Shown here piece by piece: positions 19,672 to 29,136 of a stretch of DNA of 64,000 nucleotides; the first letter of the stretch is position 1; each line of letters opens with the position of its first letter. Position numbers and translations under genes: made by a program. Origin of the DNA: Lysobacteraceae bacterium (lineage in GTDB: Bacteria; Pseudomonadota; Gammaproteobacteria; Nevskiales; Nevskiaceae); the NCBI GenBank assembly GCA_013823855.1, contig PNMW01000082.1, forward strand, positions 1 to 64,000, given 5' to 3'. The notes under the pieces were generated by a model. It was given only the letters and a program-made list of their open reading frames with translations, searched no databases and was not told where the DNA came from.

Positions 19672-21117
19672 ATGGCTGCAAGCTTCGTCTGGCACGACTA
19701 CGAGACCTTCGGCACCGATCCTGCGCGCGATCGGCCGTCGCAGTTCGCGGCGCGCCGCACCGATGAAAACCTGGAGCCGATCGGCAAACCGCAGGTGATC
19801 CACTGCCAGCCGGTCATCGACGTGCTGCCCGCCCCCGAAGCCTGCCTGATCACCGGCATCACGCCGCAGCTGGCGCGCGACGAAGGCCTGCCTGAATACG
19901 AGTTCGCACGCCAGATCGACGCGCTGTTCTCGGTGCCGGAAACCTGCGCCGCCGGCTACAACTCGATCCGCTTCGACGACGAGTTCACCCGTCACCTGCT
20001 GTACCGCAACTTCCACGAGGTCTACCTGCGCGAATGGCGCGGCGGCAATTCGCGCTGGGATCTGATCGACGTGGTCCGGCTCTGGCACGCGCTGCGGCCG
20101 CAAGGGCTGGAATGGCCCGTCGGCGACAACGGCGCAACCACCTTCAAGCTGGAACGACTGAGCGCCGTCAACGGCCTGACCCATGAAAAGGCCCACGACG
20201 CGCTCAGCGATGTCGACGCCACGATCGCCGTCGCCAGGCGGCTCAAGGCCGCGCAGCCGCGGCTGTTCGAGCACGCGCTGAAGCTGCGCGACAAGAAGTT
20301 CGCCGCCAGCCTGCTCAACATCACCACGATGGCGCCGGTGGTGCACGTGTCGTCGAAGATTCCTGCCGCGCGCGGCTGCATGGCGGTGATCGCGCCGATC
20401 GCGATGCACCCGACCAACAGCAACTGCGTGCTGACTTTCGACCTGTCGTCGGACATCGACGAACTGCTGGATCTGGACGCCGACGACATCCGCGACCGCG
20501 TGTTCGCCTCCGGTGACGATCTGCCGGAGGGCATCGAGCGGCTGCCCTTGAAAGGCGTGCACCTGAACAAGTCGCCGATGCTGTCGCCGATCGCCACCCT
20601 TCGCGGCCCGGACGCCGAACGCTGGGGCATCGATGTCGCCGCCTGCCTCGCCAATCAGGCCAAGCTGCTGGCGGCCGGCGATGCGCTGCGCGACAAGGTG
20701 CGCGAGGTGTTCACCCAGGAACCGCGCGACTGGGCGGACCCGGAGCTGTCGCTGTACGGCGGCTTCCTGCCGGACGGCGACAGGGCGACGCTGAAGAAGG
20801 TGCGCGACGCCGGTCCCGATTCGATCGCCCGCCTGCACGGCAGCTTCGCCGACCCGCGCTACGACGAGCTGCTGTTCCGCTACCGCGCCCGGCATTACCC
20901 CGACACCCTCGACGAGGACGAGCGCGCCCGCTGGCAGGATTTCGTCGCCGGCAAGCTGCGCTACGACACCGGCCTGTCGACCCTGACGCTTGCCGCCTAC
21001 CGCGAGCACGTCGCCGCGCTGGCCGCCCGCGAACGCGATCCGGAGCGGCTGCGGGTGCTGGCGCAGCTGGCGGTGTGGCCGGAGGAATCGGGGCTGGAGC
21101 GGCTGCTGCGCGGCTGA
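19672..21117 (+). CDS. sbcB: Exodeoxyribonuclease I
   Basis: 481 residues. A 3'-5' single-strand DNA exonuclease acting in mismatch repair and recombination. The DEDDh exonuclease domain begins with FVWHDYETFGTDP (first Asp/Glu), continues with AGYNSIRFDDEFTR, and carries HDALSDVDATIAVA. The SH3-like and C-terminal domains (PLKGVHLNKSPMLSP, LYGGFLPDGDRATL, FRYRARHYPDTL) match ExoI. The length is normal. It is convergent with the parDE genes. Confidence 0.96.
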   Translation: MAASFVWHDYETFGTDPARDRPSQFAARRTDENLEPIGKPQVIHCQPVIDVLPAPEACLITGITPQLARDEGLPEYEFARQIDALFSVPETCAAGYNSIRFDDEFTRHLLYRNFHEVYLREWRGGNSRWDLIDVVRLWHALRPQGLEWPVGDNGATTFKLERLSAVNGLTHEKAHDALSDVDATIAVARRLKAAQPRLFEHALKLRDKKFAASLLNITTMAPVVHVSSKIPAARGCMAVIAPIAMHPTNSNCVLTFDLSSDIDELLDLDADDIRDRVFASGDDLPEGIERLPLKGVHLNKSPMLSPIATLRGPDAERWGIDVAACLANQAKLLAAGDALRDKVREVFTQEPRDWADPELSLYGGFLPDGDRATLKKVRDAGPDSIARLHGSFADPRYDELLFRYRARHYPDTLDEDERARWQDFVAGKLRYDTGLSTLTLAAYREHVAALAARERDPERLRVLAQLAVWPEESGLERLLRG

Positions 21118-21122
21118 TCCGG

Positions 21123-21470
21123 CTAGCCGGCGGCGGGGTCGCCAGCGCTTTCGAGCAGCGCCTCCAGCCCGCGTGCGGCATCCCAGACGCGGATCACGTC
21201 GATGTGGGTCTCGAAAGGCAGGTAGTAGATCAGCAGCCGCGGGAAGCGCGTCGGCGACACCGGCAGGAACCGCAGCGGCACCGGCAGCCCGGGAACCCGC
21301 GTGGCATGACGCGTCGATCCGCTGTCGGGAAACAGCGCCAGCCGTTCGAAGGCCGCTTCGAGTTGGTCCAGAAAGGCTGCCGCGGAGGGCGGCGACTCCG
21401 CTCGCAACCATCCGACAAGCTCATCGATGTCCCGGTCGGCGCGCGGGCGCAGGACCAGCGGCGTCGCCAT
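21123..21470 (-). CDS. parE: ParE/RelE-family toxin
   Basis: 115 residues with the ParE pattern: LRPRADRDIDELVGWLRAESP at the N-terminus, an amphipathic helix pair, a RFPRLLIYYLPFETHIDVIRVWDAARGLEALL C-terminal sheet, and conserved Arg residues. ParE-like toxins poison DNA gyrase, whereas RelE relatives cut mRNA; the sequence favours ParE. The gene starts 3 bp after the upstream parD stop and ends 5 bp from the convergent sbcB stop. Confidence 0.85.
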   Translation of the reverse strand: MATPLVLRPRADRDIDELVGWLRAESPPSAAAFLDQLEAAFERLALFPDSGSTRHATRVPGLPVPLRFLPVSPTRFPRLLIYYLPFETHIDVIRVWDAARGLEALLESAGDPAAG

Positions 21471-21473
21471 GGC

Positions 21474-21713
21474 TCAGAGGCCGTGCTGCTTGCGCTTGCT
21501 GTGCCAGTACCCGGCATCCGCCAGCAGCGACGGACCCGACGCCAGACCTTCGGCGATCAAGGTTTGCAGGACCCGCGCGGCGGCCTTCTCGCGGTCGTCC
21601 CGGATTAGCTGGCGTACATAGTCCGAGGTGCTGCCGTAGGCGCCGAGCCGCACCTGCTCGTCGACAAAGGCCTTCAGCGGTTCCGGCAGGGACACGTTCA
21701 TGGTCACGGTCAT
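21474..21713 (-). CDS. parD: ParD-family antitoxin
   Basis: 79 residues from MTVTMNVSLPEPL. A further in-frame ATG at 21731 would begin inside the palindromic operator, so 21713 is chosen. The ribbon-helix-helix DNA-binding part (MNVSLPEPLKAFVDEQV, GSTSDYVRQLIRDD) is followed by the toxin-binding C-terminal helices. It should neutralise ParE and repress its own promoter. Confidence 0.88.
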   Translation of the reverse strand: MTVTMNVSLPEPLKAFVDEQVRLGAYGSTSDYVRQLIRDDREKAAARVLQTLIAEGLASGPSLLADAGYWHSKRKQHGL

Positions 21714-21723
21714 GGCGCGATTT

Positions 21724-21742
21724 CTTGGCAATGATTGCCAAG
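21724..21742. promoter_or_regulatory. Palindromic operator upstream of parD
   Basis: CTTGGCAATGATTGCCAAG is a perfect 9-bp inverted repeat with one central base, starting 11 bp upstream of the parD ATG. A third copy of TGATTGCCA lies at 21761-21769. Position and symmetry fit binding by the ParD ribbon-helix-helix dimer. Confidence 0.7.
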
Positions 21743-21843
21743 ACTAACCAGCGCGCCAGGTGATTGCCAGACGCAGCGCGCGGCGGCCGCTGCGGACCCC
21801 CATGCCATAATTCGCGCCCGCTTCCGCTACGCCCGCGATCGCC

Positions 21844-23967
21844 ATGTCCCGCCGCATTCTCGTCACCAACGCCCTGCCCTACGCCAATGGCCCGCTACAC
21901 CTCGGGCACATGGTCGGCTATATCCAGGCGGACATCTGGGTGCGCTTCCAGCGGATGTGCGGCAACGACGTCACCTACGTCTGCGCCGACGATGCCCACG
22001 GCACGCCGATCATGCTGGCGGCCGAAAAGGCCGGTGTCGCGCCGGAGGCCTTCATCGCCGACGTCAAGGCCGCCCATGCCGCCGATTTCGCGGCCTTCGG
22101 CGTGGCGTTCGACCACTATCACTCGACCCACTCCGACGAGAACCGGCGGCTGGCGGAGTCGATCTACCGGAACCTCAAGGCCAACGGCTACATCGCCAGC
22201 CGGTTCATCGAACAGGCCTACGACCCGGTCAAGGAAATGTTCCTGCCGGACCGCTACATCAAGGGTGAATGCCCGAAATGCGGCACCGCCGACCAGTACG
22301 GCGACAACTGCGAAAACTGTGGCGCCACCTACGGGCCGACCGACCTCAGGAACCCGTTCTCGGTGGTGTCCGGCGCGACCCCGGTGCTGAAAGCGTCCGA
22401 GCATTACTTCTTCGAACTGTCGAAGCTGCAGGCCGAGGTCGAGCAGTGGCTGGATGCCGCCGACGTCCATTCCAGCGTCAAGGCCAAGCTGCGCGAATGG
22501 CTGGACGGCGGTCTGAAGGACTGGGACATCTCGCGCGACGCGCCGTACTTCGGCTTCGAGATTCCAGACGCGCCCGGCAAGTATTTCTACGTCTGGCTCG
22601 ATGCGCCGATCGGCTACTTCGCGTCGCTGTCGGCGCTGCTCGGCAATGACCAAGCGAAGCTTGGCCAGTTCATCGGCCCGGAATCGACCGCCGAGATGTG
22701 GCATTTCATCGGCAAGGACATCATCAACTTCCACGGCCTGTTCTGGCCGGCGATGCTGAAAGGCGCCGGCCATCGCCAGCCGACCGGCCTGTCGGTCAAC
22801 GGCTACCTGACCGTCAACGGCGCCAAGATGTCGAAGAGCCGCGGCACCTTCATCAAGGCGCGGACCTTCCTCGATGCCGGGCTGAATCCGGAATACCTGC
22901 GCTACTACTTCGCAGCCAAGCTGTCCGACGGCGTCGACGATCTCGACCTGAACCTCGATGACTTCGTCGCGCGGGTGAACAGCGACATCGTCGGCAAGTA
23001 CGTGAACATCGCCAGCCGTTGCGCGCCGTTCCTGAACAAGTATTTTGCCGGGCAGCTATCGGCCCGCCTGTCGCCGGCCACGGCGGAAGCGCTCGGTGCC
23101 TACTTCGGCGCCAGGCCGGACGCCGTGTTCAAGGCCTACGCCCGCCGCGACTACGCCGAAGCGCTGCGCCAGACGATGGCGCTGGCCGACGCCGCCAACC
23201 AGTGGATCCAGGACGTCGAGCCCTGGTCGCTGGCCAAGCTGATCGAACAGGGCGGCCTCGGTCCGTTCCGGACCAAGACCGGCCGCGAAGTCGCGTTCGG
23301 ATCGGCCGATGCGGTTCGCACCGCGCTGCACGAGGCGACCACCGCGTTTATCGAGATCTTCAGGCTGCTGACCGTGCTGCTGACCCCGGTGCTGCCGAAT
23401 CTCGCCGCCAAGGCCGCCCAGTTCCTCGGCGACGCCGCCGGGCGTGCGGTCGATGCGCCGCAGCTCGGCTACACGGTGCGCGCCTTCGAACCACTGGCCA
23501 CCCGCATCGACCCGGCGCAGATCAAGGCGATGATCGCCGCGTCGACCGAAAGCCTGGCCCCGTCCGAAGCGCCGAAGGCCAAGCCCGCGAAGGCCGCCGC
23601 TGCAGCGGCCGCCGCGGCCCCGACGGCCGCGGGCGACACCCACGCCAGCATCGAGGACTTCGCCAGGATCGACCTGCGCATCGCCCGGATCGAGCACGCC
23701 GAAAGCGTCGACGGCGCCGACAAGCTGCTGCGCCTGCAGCTCGACCTCGGTCCGCTCGGCAAGCGGCAGGTGTTCGCCGGTATCAAGAGCGCCTATCCGG
23801 CCGAACGGCTGATCGGCCGGCTGACCGTGATGGTCGCCAACCTGGCGCCGCGCAAGATGCGCTTCGGCCTGTCCGAAGGCATGGTGCTGGCGGCCAGCAA
23901 TGACGACGGCGGCCCGTTCCTGCTGGCCCCGGATGACGGCGCCCAGCCCGGCATGAAGGTGAAATGA
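21844..23967 (+). CDS. metG: Methionyl-tRNA synthetase
   Basis: 707 residues. It charges tRNA-Met with methionine. The class-I HIGH-type motif is HLGHM ([17 protein letters not shown]), the zinc knuckle is [17 protein letters not shown], and the KMSKS loop is KMSKSRGTF. An Ala/Lys-rich linker ([18 protein letters not shown]) leads to the C-terminal EMAP-like tRNA-binding domain (about 605-707). It is the first gene of a six-gene plus-strand block. Confidence 0.97.
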   Translation: MSRRILVTNALPYANGPLHLGHMVGYIQADIWVRFQRMCGNDVTYVCADDAHGTPIMLAAEKAGVAPEAFIADVKAAHAADFAAFGVAFDHYHSTHSDENRRLAESIYRNLKANGYIASRFIEQAYDPVKEMFLPDRYIKGECPKCGTADQYGDNCENCGATYGPTDLRNPFSVVSGATPVLKASEHYFFELSKLQAEVEQWLDAADVHSSVKAKLREWLDGGLKDWDISRDAPYFGFEIPDAPGKYFYVWLDAPIGYFASLSALLGNDQAKLGQFIGPESTAEMWHFIGKDIINFHGLFWPAMLKGAGHRQPTGLSVNGYLTVNGAKMSKSRGTFIKARTFLDAGLNPEYLRYYFAAKLSDGVDDLDLNLDDFVARVNSDIVGKYVNIASRCAPFLNKYFAGQLSARLSPATAEALGAYFGARPDAVFKAYARRDYAEALRQTMALADAANQWIQDVEPWSLAKLIEQGGLGPFRTKTGREVAFGSADAVRTALHEATTAFIEIFRLLTVLLTPVLPNLAAKAAQFLGDAAGRAVDAPQLGYTVRAFEPLATRIDPAQIKAMIAASTESLAPSEAPKAKPAKAAAAAAAAAPTAAGDTHASIEDFARIDLRIARIEHAESVDGADKLLRLQLDLGPLGKRQVFAGIKSAYPAERLIGRLTVMVANLAPRKMRFGLSEGMVLAASNDDGGPFLLAPDDGAQPGMKVK

Positions 23968-23968
23968 G

Positions 23969-24331
23969 ATGGGTCCGGCCGGCGACGCGACCTTCGCGGC
24001 GCGGCTGTACTGCGCGGTGGCCGGCGCCACGCTGATCGCGCTCGGGCTCACCGCCTGGGACGCCGACCGCGGCAATCCTTACATCGGCACGCTGCTGTCC
24101 GGTAGCGGCCTGTTCCTGGTTGCCGGCACGTTCGGACGGGCATCGCGGCTGGTGTCGATGCTGTCGATCTGCGCGCTGCTGGCCGGCGGCGCGTTCGTCT
24201 CCGGGCTCGGCTTCCTGGTGCTGGCGCTGGCGATGCCGACCTGGGCCCAGCTCGGCGCGCTGGTGCTCAAGCTGATCGCCGCGCTGCTGGCGGTCGCGCT
24301 GGCGCGCCGCATCTACCAGCAGATCCCGTGA
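23969..24331 (+). CDS. Small integral membrane protein
   Basis: 120 residues with about four hydrophobic segments (ARLYCAVAGATLIALGLTAW, IGTLLSGSGLFLVAGTF, VSMLSICALLAGGAFVSGLGFLVLALAM, LVLKLIAALLAVALA). I recognise no family. It starts 1 bp after the metG stop and its stop overlaps the rsxB start (GTGA), so it is part of the metG-rsxB-nth transcript. Confidence 0.7.
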   Translation: MGPAGDATFAARLYCAVAGATLIALGLTAWDADRGNPYIGTLLSGSGLFLVAGTFGRASRLVSMLSICALLAGGAFVSGLGFLVLALAMPTWAQLGALVLKLIAALLAVALARRIYQQIP

Positions 24332-24987
24332 CGGCAGATTCGATGGACACGCTCGCCACCCGGCTCGATGCGCTGCTGCCGCAGACCCAGTGCCGCCGCT
24401 GCGGCTTCGACGGCTGCCTGCCGTACGCCGAAGCGCTGGCCGCAGGCGCCACCGCCGTGAACCGCTGCCCGCCCGGTGGCCTCGCGACGATCGCCGCGCT
24501 GTCCGAGGTACTCGGCACGCCGGTGCTGCCGCCCGATCCCGCGCTCTGGCCGGATGCCCCGCAGGCGGCGCTGAACGCCGACCGGGCGCTGCTGCCGACC
24601 GTCGCCGTGATCGACGAAGACGTCTGCATCGGCTGCTTCAAGTGCGTGCTGGCCTGCCCGGTCGACGCCATCGTCGGCGCGCCGAAGTACCTGCATGCGG
24701 TGATCGCCGACGACTGCTCCGGCTGCGAGCTGTGCCTGCCGCCGTGCCCGGTCGACTGCATCGAGATGGTCCCGCGAGCGGCGGCGCTGCGCCCGGCCGA
24801 GGCGATGGCCGATCGCTGGCGATCGCTGCACCGTGCCCGCAAGGCCCGCCTGGCCCGCGAGCGCGAAAGCCGCGACGAGGCGCGCCGCCAGCGGCGCGGC
24901 GAGTTGCTGGCGACCGAGGCCCAGGGCTACGACATCGCCGCCGCCATCGCCCGCGCCAGATCCCGGAAGACCTTTCATCCCTCATGA
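24328..24987 (+). CDS. rsxB: RnfB/RsxB-like ferredoxin without membrane anchor
   Basis: 219 residues from a GTG overlapping the previous stop (an ATG at 24343 is possible). The N-terminal Fe-S domain has QCRRCGFDGC plus a later Cys (NRCPPGG). Two [4Fe-4S] ferredoxin motifs follow (CIGCFKCVLACP and CSGCELCLPPCP). The tail is a long Arg/Ala-rich helix. The N-terminal membrane helix of E. coli RsxB is missing, and no other rnf/rsx subunit gene lies in the window. It therefore looks like a soluble electron-transfer protein, possibly serving neighbouring Fe-S enzymes. Overlaps nth by ATGA. Confidence 0.85.
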   Translation: MTADSMDTLATRLDALLPQTQCRRCGFDGCLPYAEALAAGATAVNRCPPGGLATIAALSEVLGTPVLPPDPALWPDAPQAALNADRALLPTVAVIDEDVCIGCFKCVLACPVDAIVGAPKYLHAVIADDCSGCELCLPPCPVDCIEMVPRAAALRPAEAMADRWRSLHRARKARLARERESRDEARRQRRGELLATEAQGYDIAAAIARARSRKTFHPS

Positions 24988-25730
24988 ACCTCGCCCAGCG
25001 CACGGAACTCTACCGCCGCCTCGCCGCCGTCAATCCGAACCCGCGCAGCGACCTTGAGTACTCGAACGATTTCGAGCTGCTGGTCGCCGTGGTGCTGTCG
25101 GCGCAGGCGACCGATGTCAGCGTCAACAAGGCCACCGCAAAGTTGTGGCCGGTGGCCAACACGCCGCAGGCGATCCTCGATCTCGGCGAGGCGCGCCTGC
25201 GCGACGCCATCAAGACCATCGGCCTGTACCAGACCAAGGCCAGGAACGTCATCAAGCTCTGCGAGCAGCTGCTGGCGCTGCACGGCGGCGTGGTACCTAA
25301 CGATCGCGCCGCCCTCGAAGCGCTGCCCGGTGTCGGCTCGAAGACCGCCAGCGTGGTGCTCAACGTCGCCTTCGGCGTGCCGACGATTGCGGTGGACACC
25401 CACATCTTCAGGGTCGCCAACCGCACCGGCCTCGCGCCGGAGAAGACCGCCGACAAGGTCGCCGCCAGGCTCGAGAAGGTGACGCCGAAGGAGTACCTGC
25501 TGAACGCCCATCACTGGCTGATCCTGCACGGGCGCTATTTGTGCAAGGCGCGCACGCCGGAGTGCTGGCGCTGCTCGATCGTCGAGTTCTGCAAGTACAA
25601 GCCGAAGACACCGGCCGCCGCCGACGAGGCCGCCAGGCCGCTGAACGGCAAGCCGGTCGTCAAGCGCCGCAAGGCGGCGAAGAAGGCGGCGCCGCGCACG
25701 GCGGCGCGCAACAAGGCGAAGGCGCTTTGA
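24984..25730 (+). CDS. nth: Endonuclease III
   Basis: 248 residues. A DNA glycosylase/AP lyase removing oxidised pyrimidines. The helix-hairpin-helix is LPGVGSKTASVVL with the catalytic Lys, followed by the catalytic Asp in VDTHIFRVANRT. The [4Fe-4S] loop is C-x6-C-x2-C-x5-C (CKARTPECWRCSIVEFC). A basic Lys/Arg/Ala tail of about 30 residues extends beyond the usual 211-residue enzyme and may add DNA affinity. The start overlaps the rsxB stop (ATGA). rsx-nth linkage is known in E. coli. Confidence 0.95.
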   Translation: MNLAQRTELYRRLAAVNPNPRSDLEYSNDFELLVAVVLSAQATDVSVNKATAKLWPVANTPQAILDLGEARLRDAIKTIGLYQTKARNVIKLCEQLLALHGGVVPNDRAALEALPGVGSKTASVVLNVAFGVPTIAVDTHIFRVANRTGLAPEKTADKVAARLEKVTPKEYLLNAHHWLILHGRYLCKARTPECWRCSIVEFCKYKPKTPAAADEAARPLNGKPVVKRRKAAKKAAPRTAARNKAKAL

Positions 25731-26779
25731 GCCGGCCCGCCCAACCCCGGACCCTGGTCGCGAGGGACGATGGCCTGACCCCGGTGGCGCCTCCGGCACG
25801 CCCGCTGTGGCAGCGGCTGCTCGCCGATGCGATCAGCCGGCCTGCCGAGCTGCTCGCCGCACTCGATCTCGACCCGGCGCTGCCGGCGCTCGACGCCGAA
25901 CGCCTGCGCGACTTCCCGATCCGCGTGCCGCGCGGCTTCGTCGCCCGGATGCGTCCGGGTGATGCCGCCGATCCGCTGTTCCTGCAGGTCTGGCCATCGG
26001 TCCGCGAGGCCGACGTGGTGCCCGGCTACAGCACCGATGCGGTCGGCGATCTCGACAAGCTCAAGGGTGGCGGCCTGATCCACAAGTACGCCGGCCGGGC
26101 GCTGGCGATCAGCACCGGCGCCTGCGCGATCAATTGCCGCTACTGCTTCCGGCGCCATTTCCCGTATGGCGACGCGCTCGCCTCGCGCGGCCACTGGCGC
26201 GCCACGCTGGAGCAGCTCGACGCCGATCCGAGCATCGAGGAAGTGATCCTGTCCGGCGGCGACCCGCTGGCGCTGACCGACGACAAGCTCGCCGAGCTGG
26301 TCGCCGCCCTCGACACGAAGCCGTGGATCCGGCGCCTGCGGCTGCACACGCGGGTGCCGGTGGTGCTGCCGGAACGGGTCGACGAGCGCCTGCTCGGCTG
26401 GCTGACCGCGACCCGGCTGCAGAAGGTCGTGGTGCTGCACATCAACCACGAGAACGAGATCGACGCCGACGTCGCCGCGGCCTGCGCGAAACTGCGGGCC
26501 GCCGGCGCGACGCTGCTCAACCAGGCGGTCCTGCTGCGCGGCGTCAATGATTCGGCGGATGCGCAGGCCCGCTTGTCCGAACGCTGCTTCGCGGCTGGCG
26601 TGCTTCCCTACTATCTGTTCGTCCTCGACCGGGTGGCAGGCGCCGCGCATTTCGACGTGAGTGAAGCTCAGGCAACGGCATTGATGCAGGCGCTGGCAGC
26701 ACGGCTGCCGGGTTTTCTCGTGCCGCGCCTGGTGCGCGAGATCGCCGGCCAGCCGTCGAAGACGCCGCTGCCGTGGTAG
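25727..26779 (+). CDS. epmB: EF-P beta-lysylation radical-SAM protein
   Basis: About 350 residues from a TTG overlapping the nth stop (TTGA) with an AAGG site upstream; a GTG further in is the alternative. It is a lysine 2,3-aminomutase relative that makes (R)-beta-lysine for modification of elongation factor P. The radical-SAM cluster motif is CAINCRYC (CxxxCxxC), followed by RRHFPYG, EVILSGGDPLALTDDKL, LRLHTRVPVVLPERV and NQAVLLRGVND. The partners epmA and efp are not in the window. Confidence 0.92.
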   Translation: MSRPAQPRTLVARDDGLTPVAPPARPLWQRLLADAISRPAELLAALDLDPALPALDAERLRDFPIRVPRGFVARMRPGDAADPLFLQVWPSVREADVVPGYSTDAVGDLDKLKGGGLIHKYAGRALAISTGACAINCRYCFRRHFPYGDALASRGHWRATLEQLDADPSIEEVILSGGDPLALTDDKLAELVAALDTKPWIRRLRLHTRVPVVLPERVDERLLGWLTATRLQKVVVLHINHENEIDADVAAACAKLRAAGATLLNQAVLLRGVNDSADAQARLSERCFAAGVLPYYLFVLDRVAGAAHFDVSEAQATALMQALAARLPGFLVPRLVREIAGQPSKTPLPW

Positions 26780-26795
26780 CGGCGCGGGCCGGATC

Positions 26796-28880
26796 GTGGC
26801 CGTGACGCCGGTCGGCGGCACGCTGCTGCTGGTCAGCCCGACCGAGGAGCCGGCCCGGAACATCGAAACCAGCCTGCGCAACGCCGGCCACCCGCTGCGG
26901 GTGCGCTGGATCAGCCGCCTCGACGCGCTCGAGGACCAGCTTCGCAACAGCCCGCCGGATCTGGTGATCGCCGATCGCGACGGCGGACCGGAGGCGCAGC
27001 GCGACCAGGTGATCGAGGCCTGCAAGCGGCTGCAGCCGGAGCTGCCGGTGCTGCTGCTCGGCCATCCGCTATCGGTCGACACCACGCTGGCCGCACTGGC
27101 GGCCGGCGCCGAGGATCTGGTCGGCGGCGACAGCCCGGCGCAGCTCCGCCACCTGGAACGGGTGGTGGTGCGCGAGCTCGCCCGCCACACCGCCAGCCGC
27201 CAGCTGCGCCAGACGCGCCGCCGGCTGGCCGACTTCGAGGCGCGCCACGAGAAGCTCACCGACTCCACCGGCGATGCCGTCGCCAGCATCCAGGAGGGGA
27301 TCGTGGTGCGCGCCAACCAGGCGCTGGCTCGCCTGCTCGGCCACGACGACCCCGGCTCGCTGGCCGGCCAGCCGCTGATCGATCTGGTCGCCGCCGAACA
27401 GCAGGCCGAGGTCAAGGACCATCTGCGCGGCGTGCTCAAGGGCCGACCGCTCGCTGCCGGATGGCCGCTCAAGCTGGCCGGCCGCGACGGCGTGGTCACC
27501 GTCGCCGCGCAGATGATTCCCGGCAGCCAGGACGGCGAGCAGGTCGTCGAGCTGCTGATCCGCGCAGCCGAACCGCGACGCGACGCCGACGCCGACGCCG
27601 CGGCAGATGCGCCGCTGGCCCCGGCCCCGGCCGGCGGCAGCCGCGCGGATTTTCGCGCCGCGCTCGGCGGCCCCGTCGCCGCCGGCATGACCCGGGCCGC
27701 GCTGCTGGTCCACGTCGATGACCTTGCGGGGCTGGAGGAGCGCATCGGTTTCGTCGACGCCGAAGCCCTGATCGGCCTCGCCAGCGCGGCGATCGCGGTC
27801 CGTCTTTCGCCGCACGACCGGTTGTTCGGCTTTTCGCTCGACGAACGCGCACTGCTCATCGAACGGCCCGAACTAGCCGCGATCGAACGTCTGGCCGAAA
27901 CGCTGCGCCGCGAGCTGCGCGAGGAAATCTTCAGCCTCGGCGATCGCGAAGCGCAGCTGAGCGTGAGCATCGCGCTGCTGCAGCCGGGCGCTGGTGACGC
28001 CGCCGACACGGTGATCCGGCAGCTGGCCACCGAGGCGCGCAGCGCCTCGGCGAAGGACGGCAATCGGGTGGTGATCGTCGGCTCGACCATCCGCACCGCA
28101 CAGGCCGAGCGCGAGGAAGCCCGGATTGCCGCGCTGACCCGCCGTGCGCTTGCCGAGGACCGCCTGCGGCTGGCCTGGCAGTCGATCGCCAGCCTCGAGG
28201 GCGAAACCCGCAATCACTATGACCTGCTGGTGCGGATGAGCGACGAGAGCGGTCGCGAATGGACCGCCTCGGAATTCCTGCCGGCGGCCCGGAAATTCAA
28301 TCTGATGCGGTCGATCGATCGCTGGGTGGTCGGCAGCGCGCTGGAACTGATCCAGCGGCGCAGTCGGCCGCAGGACGCCGCGACCTTGTTCGTGAAGATT
28401 TCCGAGGACACGGTGCGGGACGCCGAGGCCTTCGTGATCTGGCTGCGCGAACTGCTGGGCGGACGGTCACTGAAGCGCGACGAGATCGTCTTCGAAGCGC
28501 AGGAGCTGGTGCTGCAGAACCACATCCGCAAGGCACGCATGCTGACCCGCGAACTGATCGAGATCGGTGCCGGCTTCGCGATCGAGCATTTCGGCATCGG
28601 CCCCAGTTCGGCGCAGATGCTCGACTACATCCCGGCCCACTTCCTGAAATTCCACGCCTCGTTCACCCAGTCGTTCGGCGACCGCGCGACGATCGCCCGG
28701 CTGAGCGAACTGGTCGAGGCGGCCAAGCAGCACCGGATCAAGACCATCGTCAGCCACGTCGAGGACGCCAATGTCATGGCCCGACTGTGGCAGATGGGCG
28801 TCAACTACATCTCCGGCTACCACGTGCAGGAGCCGGAAGTGGTGCTGCTCGGCGACGAGCCGATGGCGGTCAAGCATTGA
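26796..28880 (+). CDS. FimX-like protein: degenerate REC-PAS-GGDEF-EAL
   Basis: 694 residues, almost the length of Pseudomonas FimX (691). The order matches: a receiver-like domain (1-125), a PAS segment (EKLTDSTGDAVASIQEGIVVRANQALARLLGH, about 150-260), a degenerate GGDEF region (about 290-420) with no GGDEF signature, and an EAL domain (about 445-690). In the EAL domain the signature is replaced by DLL (NHYDLLVRM). Later EAL motifs are also altered, so hydrolysis is unlikely and c-di-GMP binding is the probable role. FimX controls type IV pilus assembly. Start GTG 26796; GTG 26802 is possible. Confidence 0.8.
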   Translation: MAVTPVGGTLLLVSPTEEPARNIETSLRNAGHPLRVRWISRLDALEDQLRNSPPDLVIADRDGGPEAQRDQVIEACKRLQPELPVLLLGHPLSVDTTLAALAAGAEDLVGGDSPAQLRHLERVVVRELARHTASRQLRQTRRRLADFEARHEKLTDSTGDAVASIQEGIVVRANQALARLLGHDDPGSLAGQPLIDLVAAEQQAEVKDHLRGVLKGRPLAAGWPLKLAGRDGVVTVAAQMIPGSQDGEQVVELLIRAAEPRRDADADAAADAPLAPAPAGGSRADFRAALGGPVAAGMTRAALLVHVDDLAGLEERIGFVDAEALIGLASAAIAVRLSPHDRLFGFSLDERALLIERPELAAIERLAETLRRELREEIFSLGDREAQLSVSIALLQPGAGDAADTVIRQLATEARSASAKDGNRVVIVGSTIRTAQAEREEARIAALTRRALAEDRLRLAWQSIASLEGETRNHYDLLVRMSDESGREWTASEFLPAARKFNLMRSIDRWVVGSALELIQRRSRPQDAATLFVKISEDTVRDAEAFVIWLRELLGGRSLKRDEIVFEAQELVLQNHIRKARMLTRELIEIGAGFAIEHFGIGPSSAQMLDYIPAHFLKFHASFTQSFGDRATIARLSELVEAAKQHRIKTIVSHVEDANVMARLWQMGVNYISGYHVQEPEVVLLGDEPMAVKH

Positions 28881-28949
28881 GCCGACCGTTCGAAGCCTGC
28901 TTGCGTGCGTTGAGACTCTGCTGCCGTCGGTGACGACAGCCGACATCAA

Positions 28950-29105
28950 AAGTTCAACGCAAAGGCGCAAATGGAAAAGAAAGGACGCGAAGAACAGCAA
29001 CAAAATCGACAACCAGGCCTTCGTTGGCGGCTTTCTGATTTCCTTTCTTTTCCCTTTGCGTCCTCCTCTGCGCCGTTCTTTGCGCCTTTGCGCTTAACTT
29101 CTGAT
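28950..29105. repeat. Purine-rich inverted repeat pair (copy 1)
   Basis: The left arm (28950-28995) and the reverse complement of the right arm (29033-29105) share AAGTT, then CGCAAAGGCGCAAA, then GGAAAAGAAAGGA. The right arm has about 23 extra bp between the last two blocks. It fills the gap between the fimX-like gene and htpX, with no coding potential. Confidence 0.75.
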
Positions 29106-29136
29106 ATTGATGTCGATGGCGAGGACGCCGCAGCTG

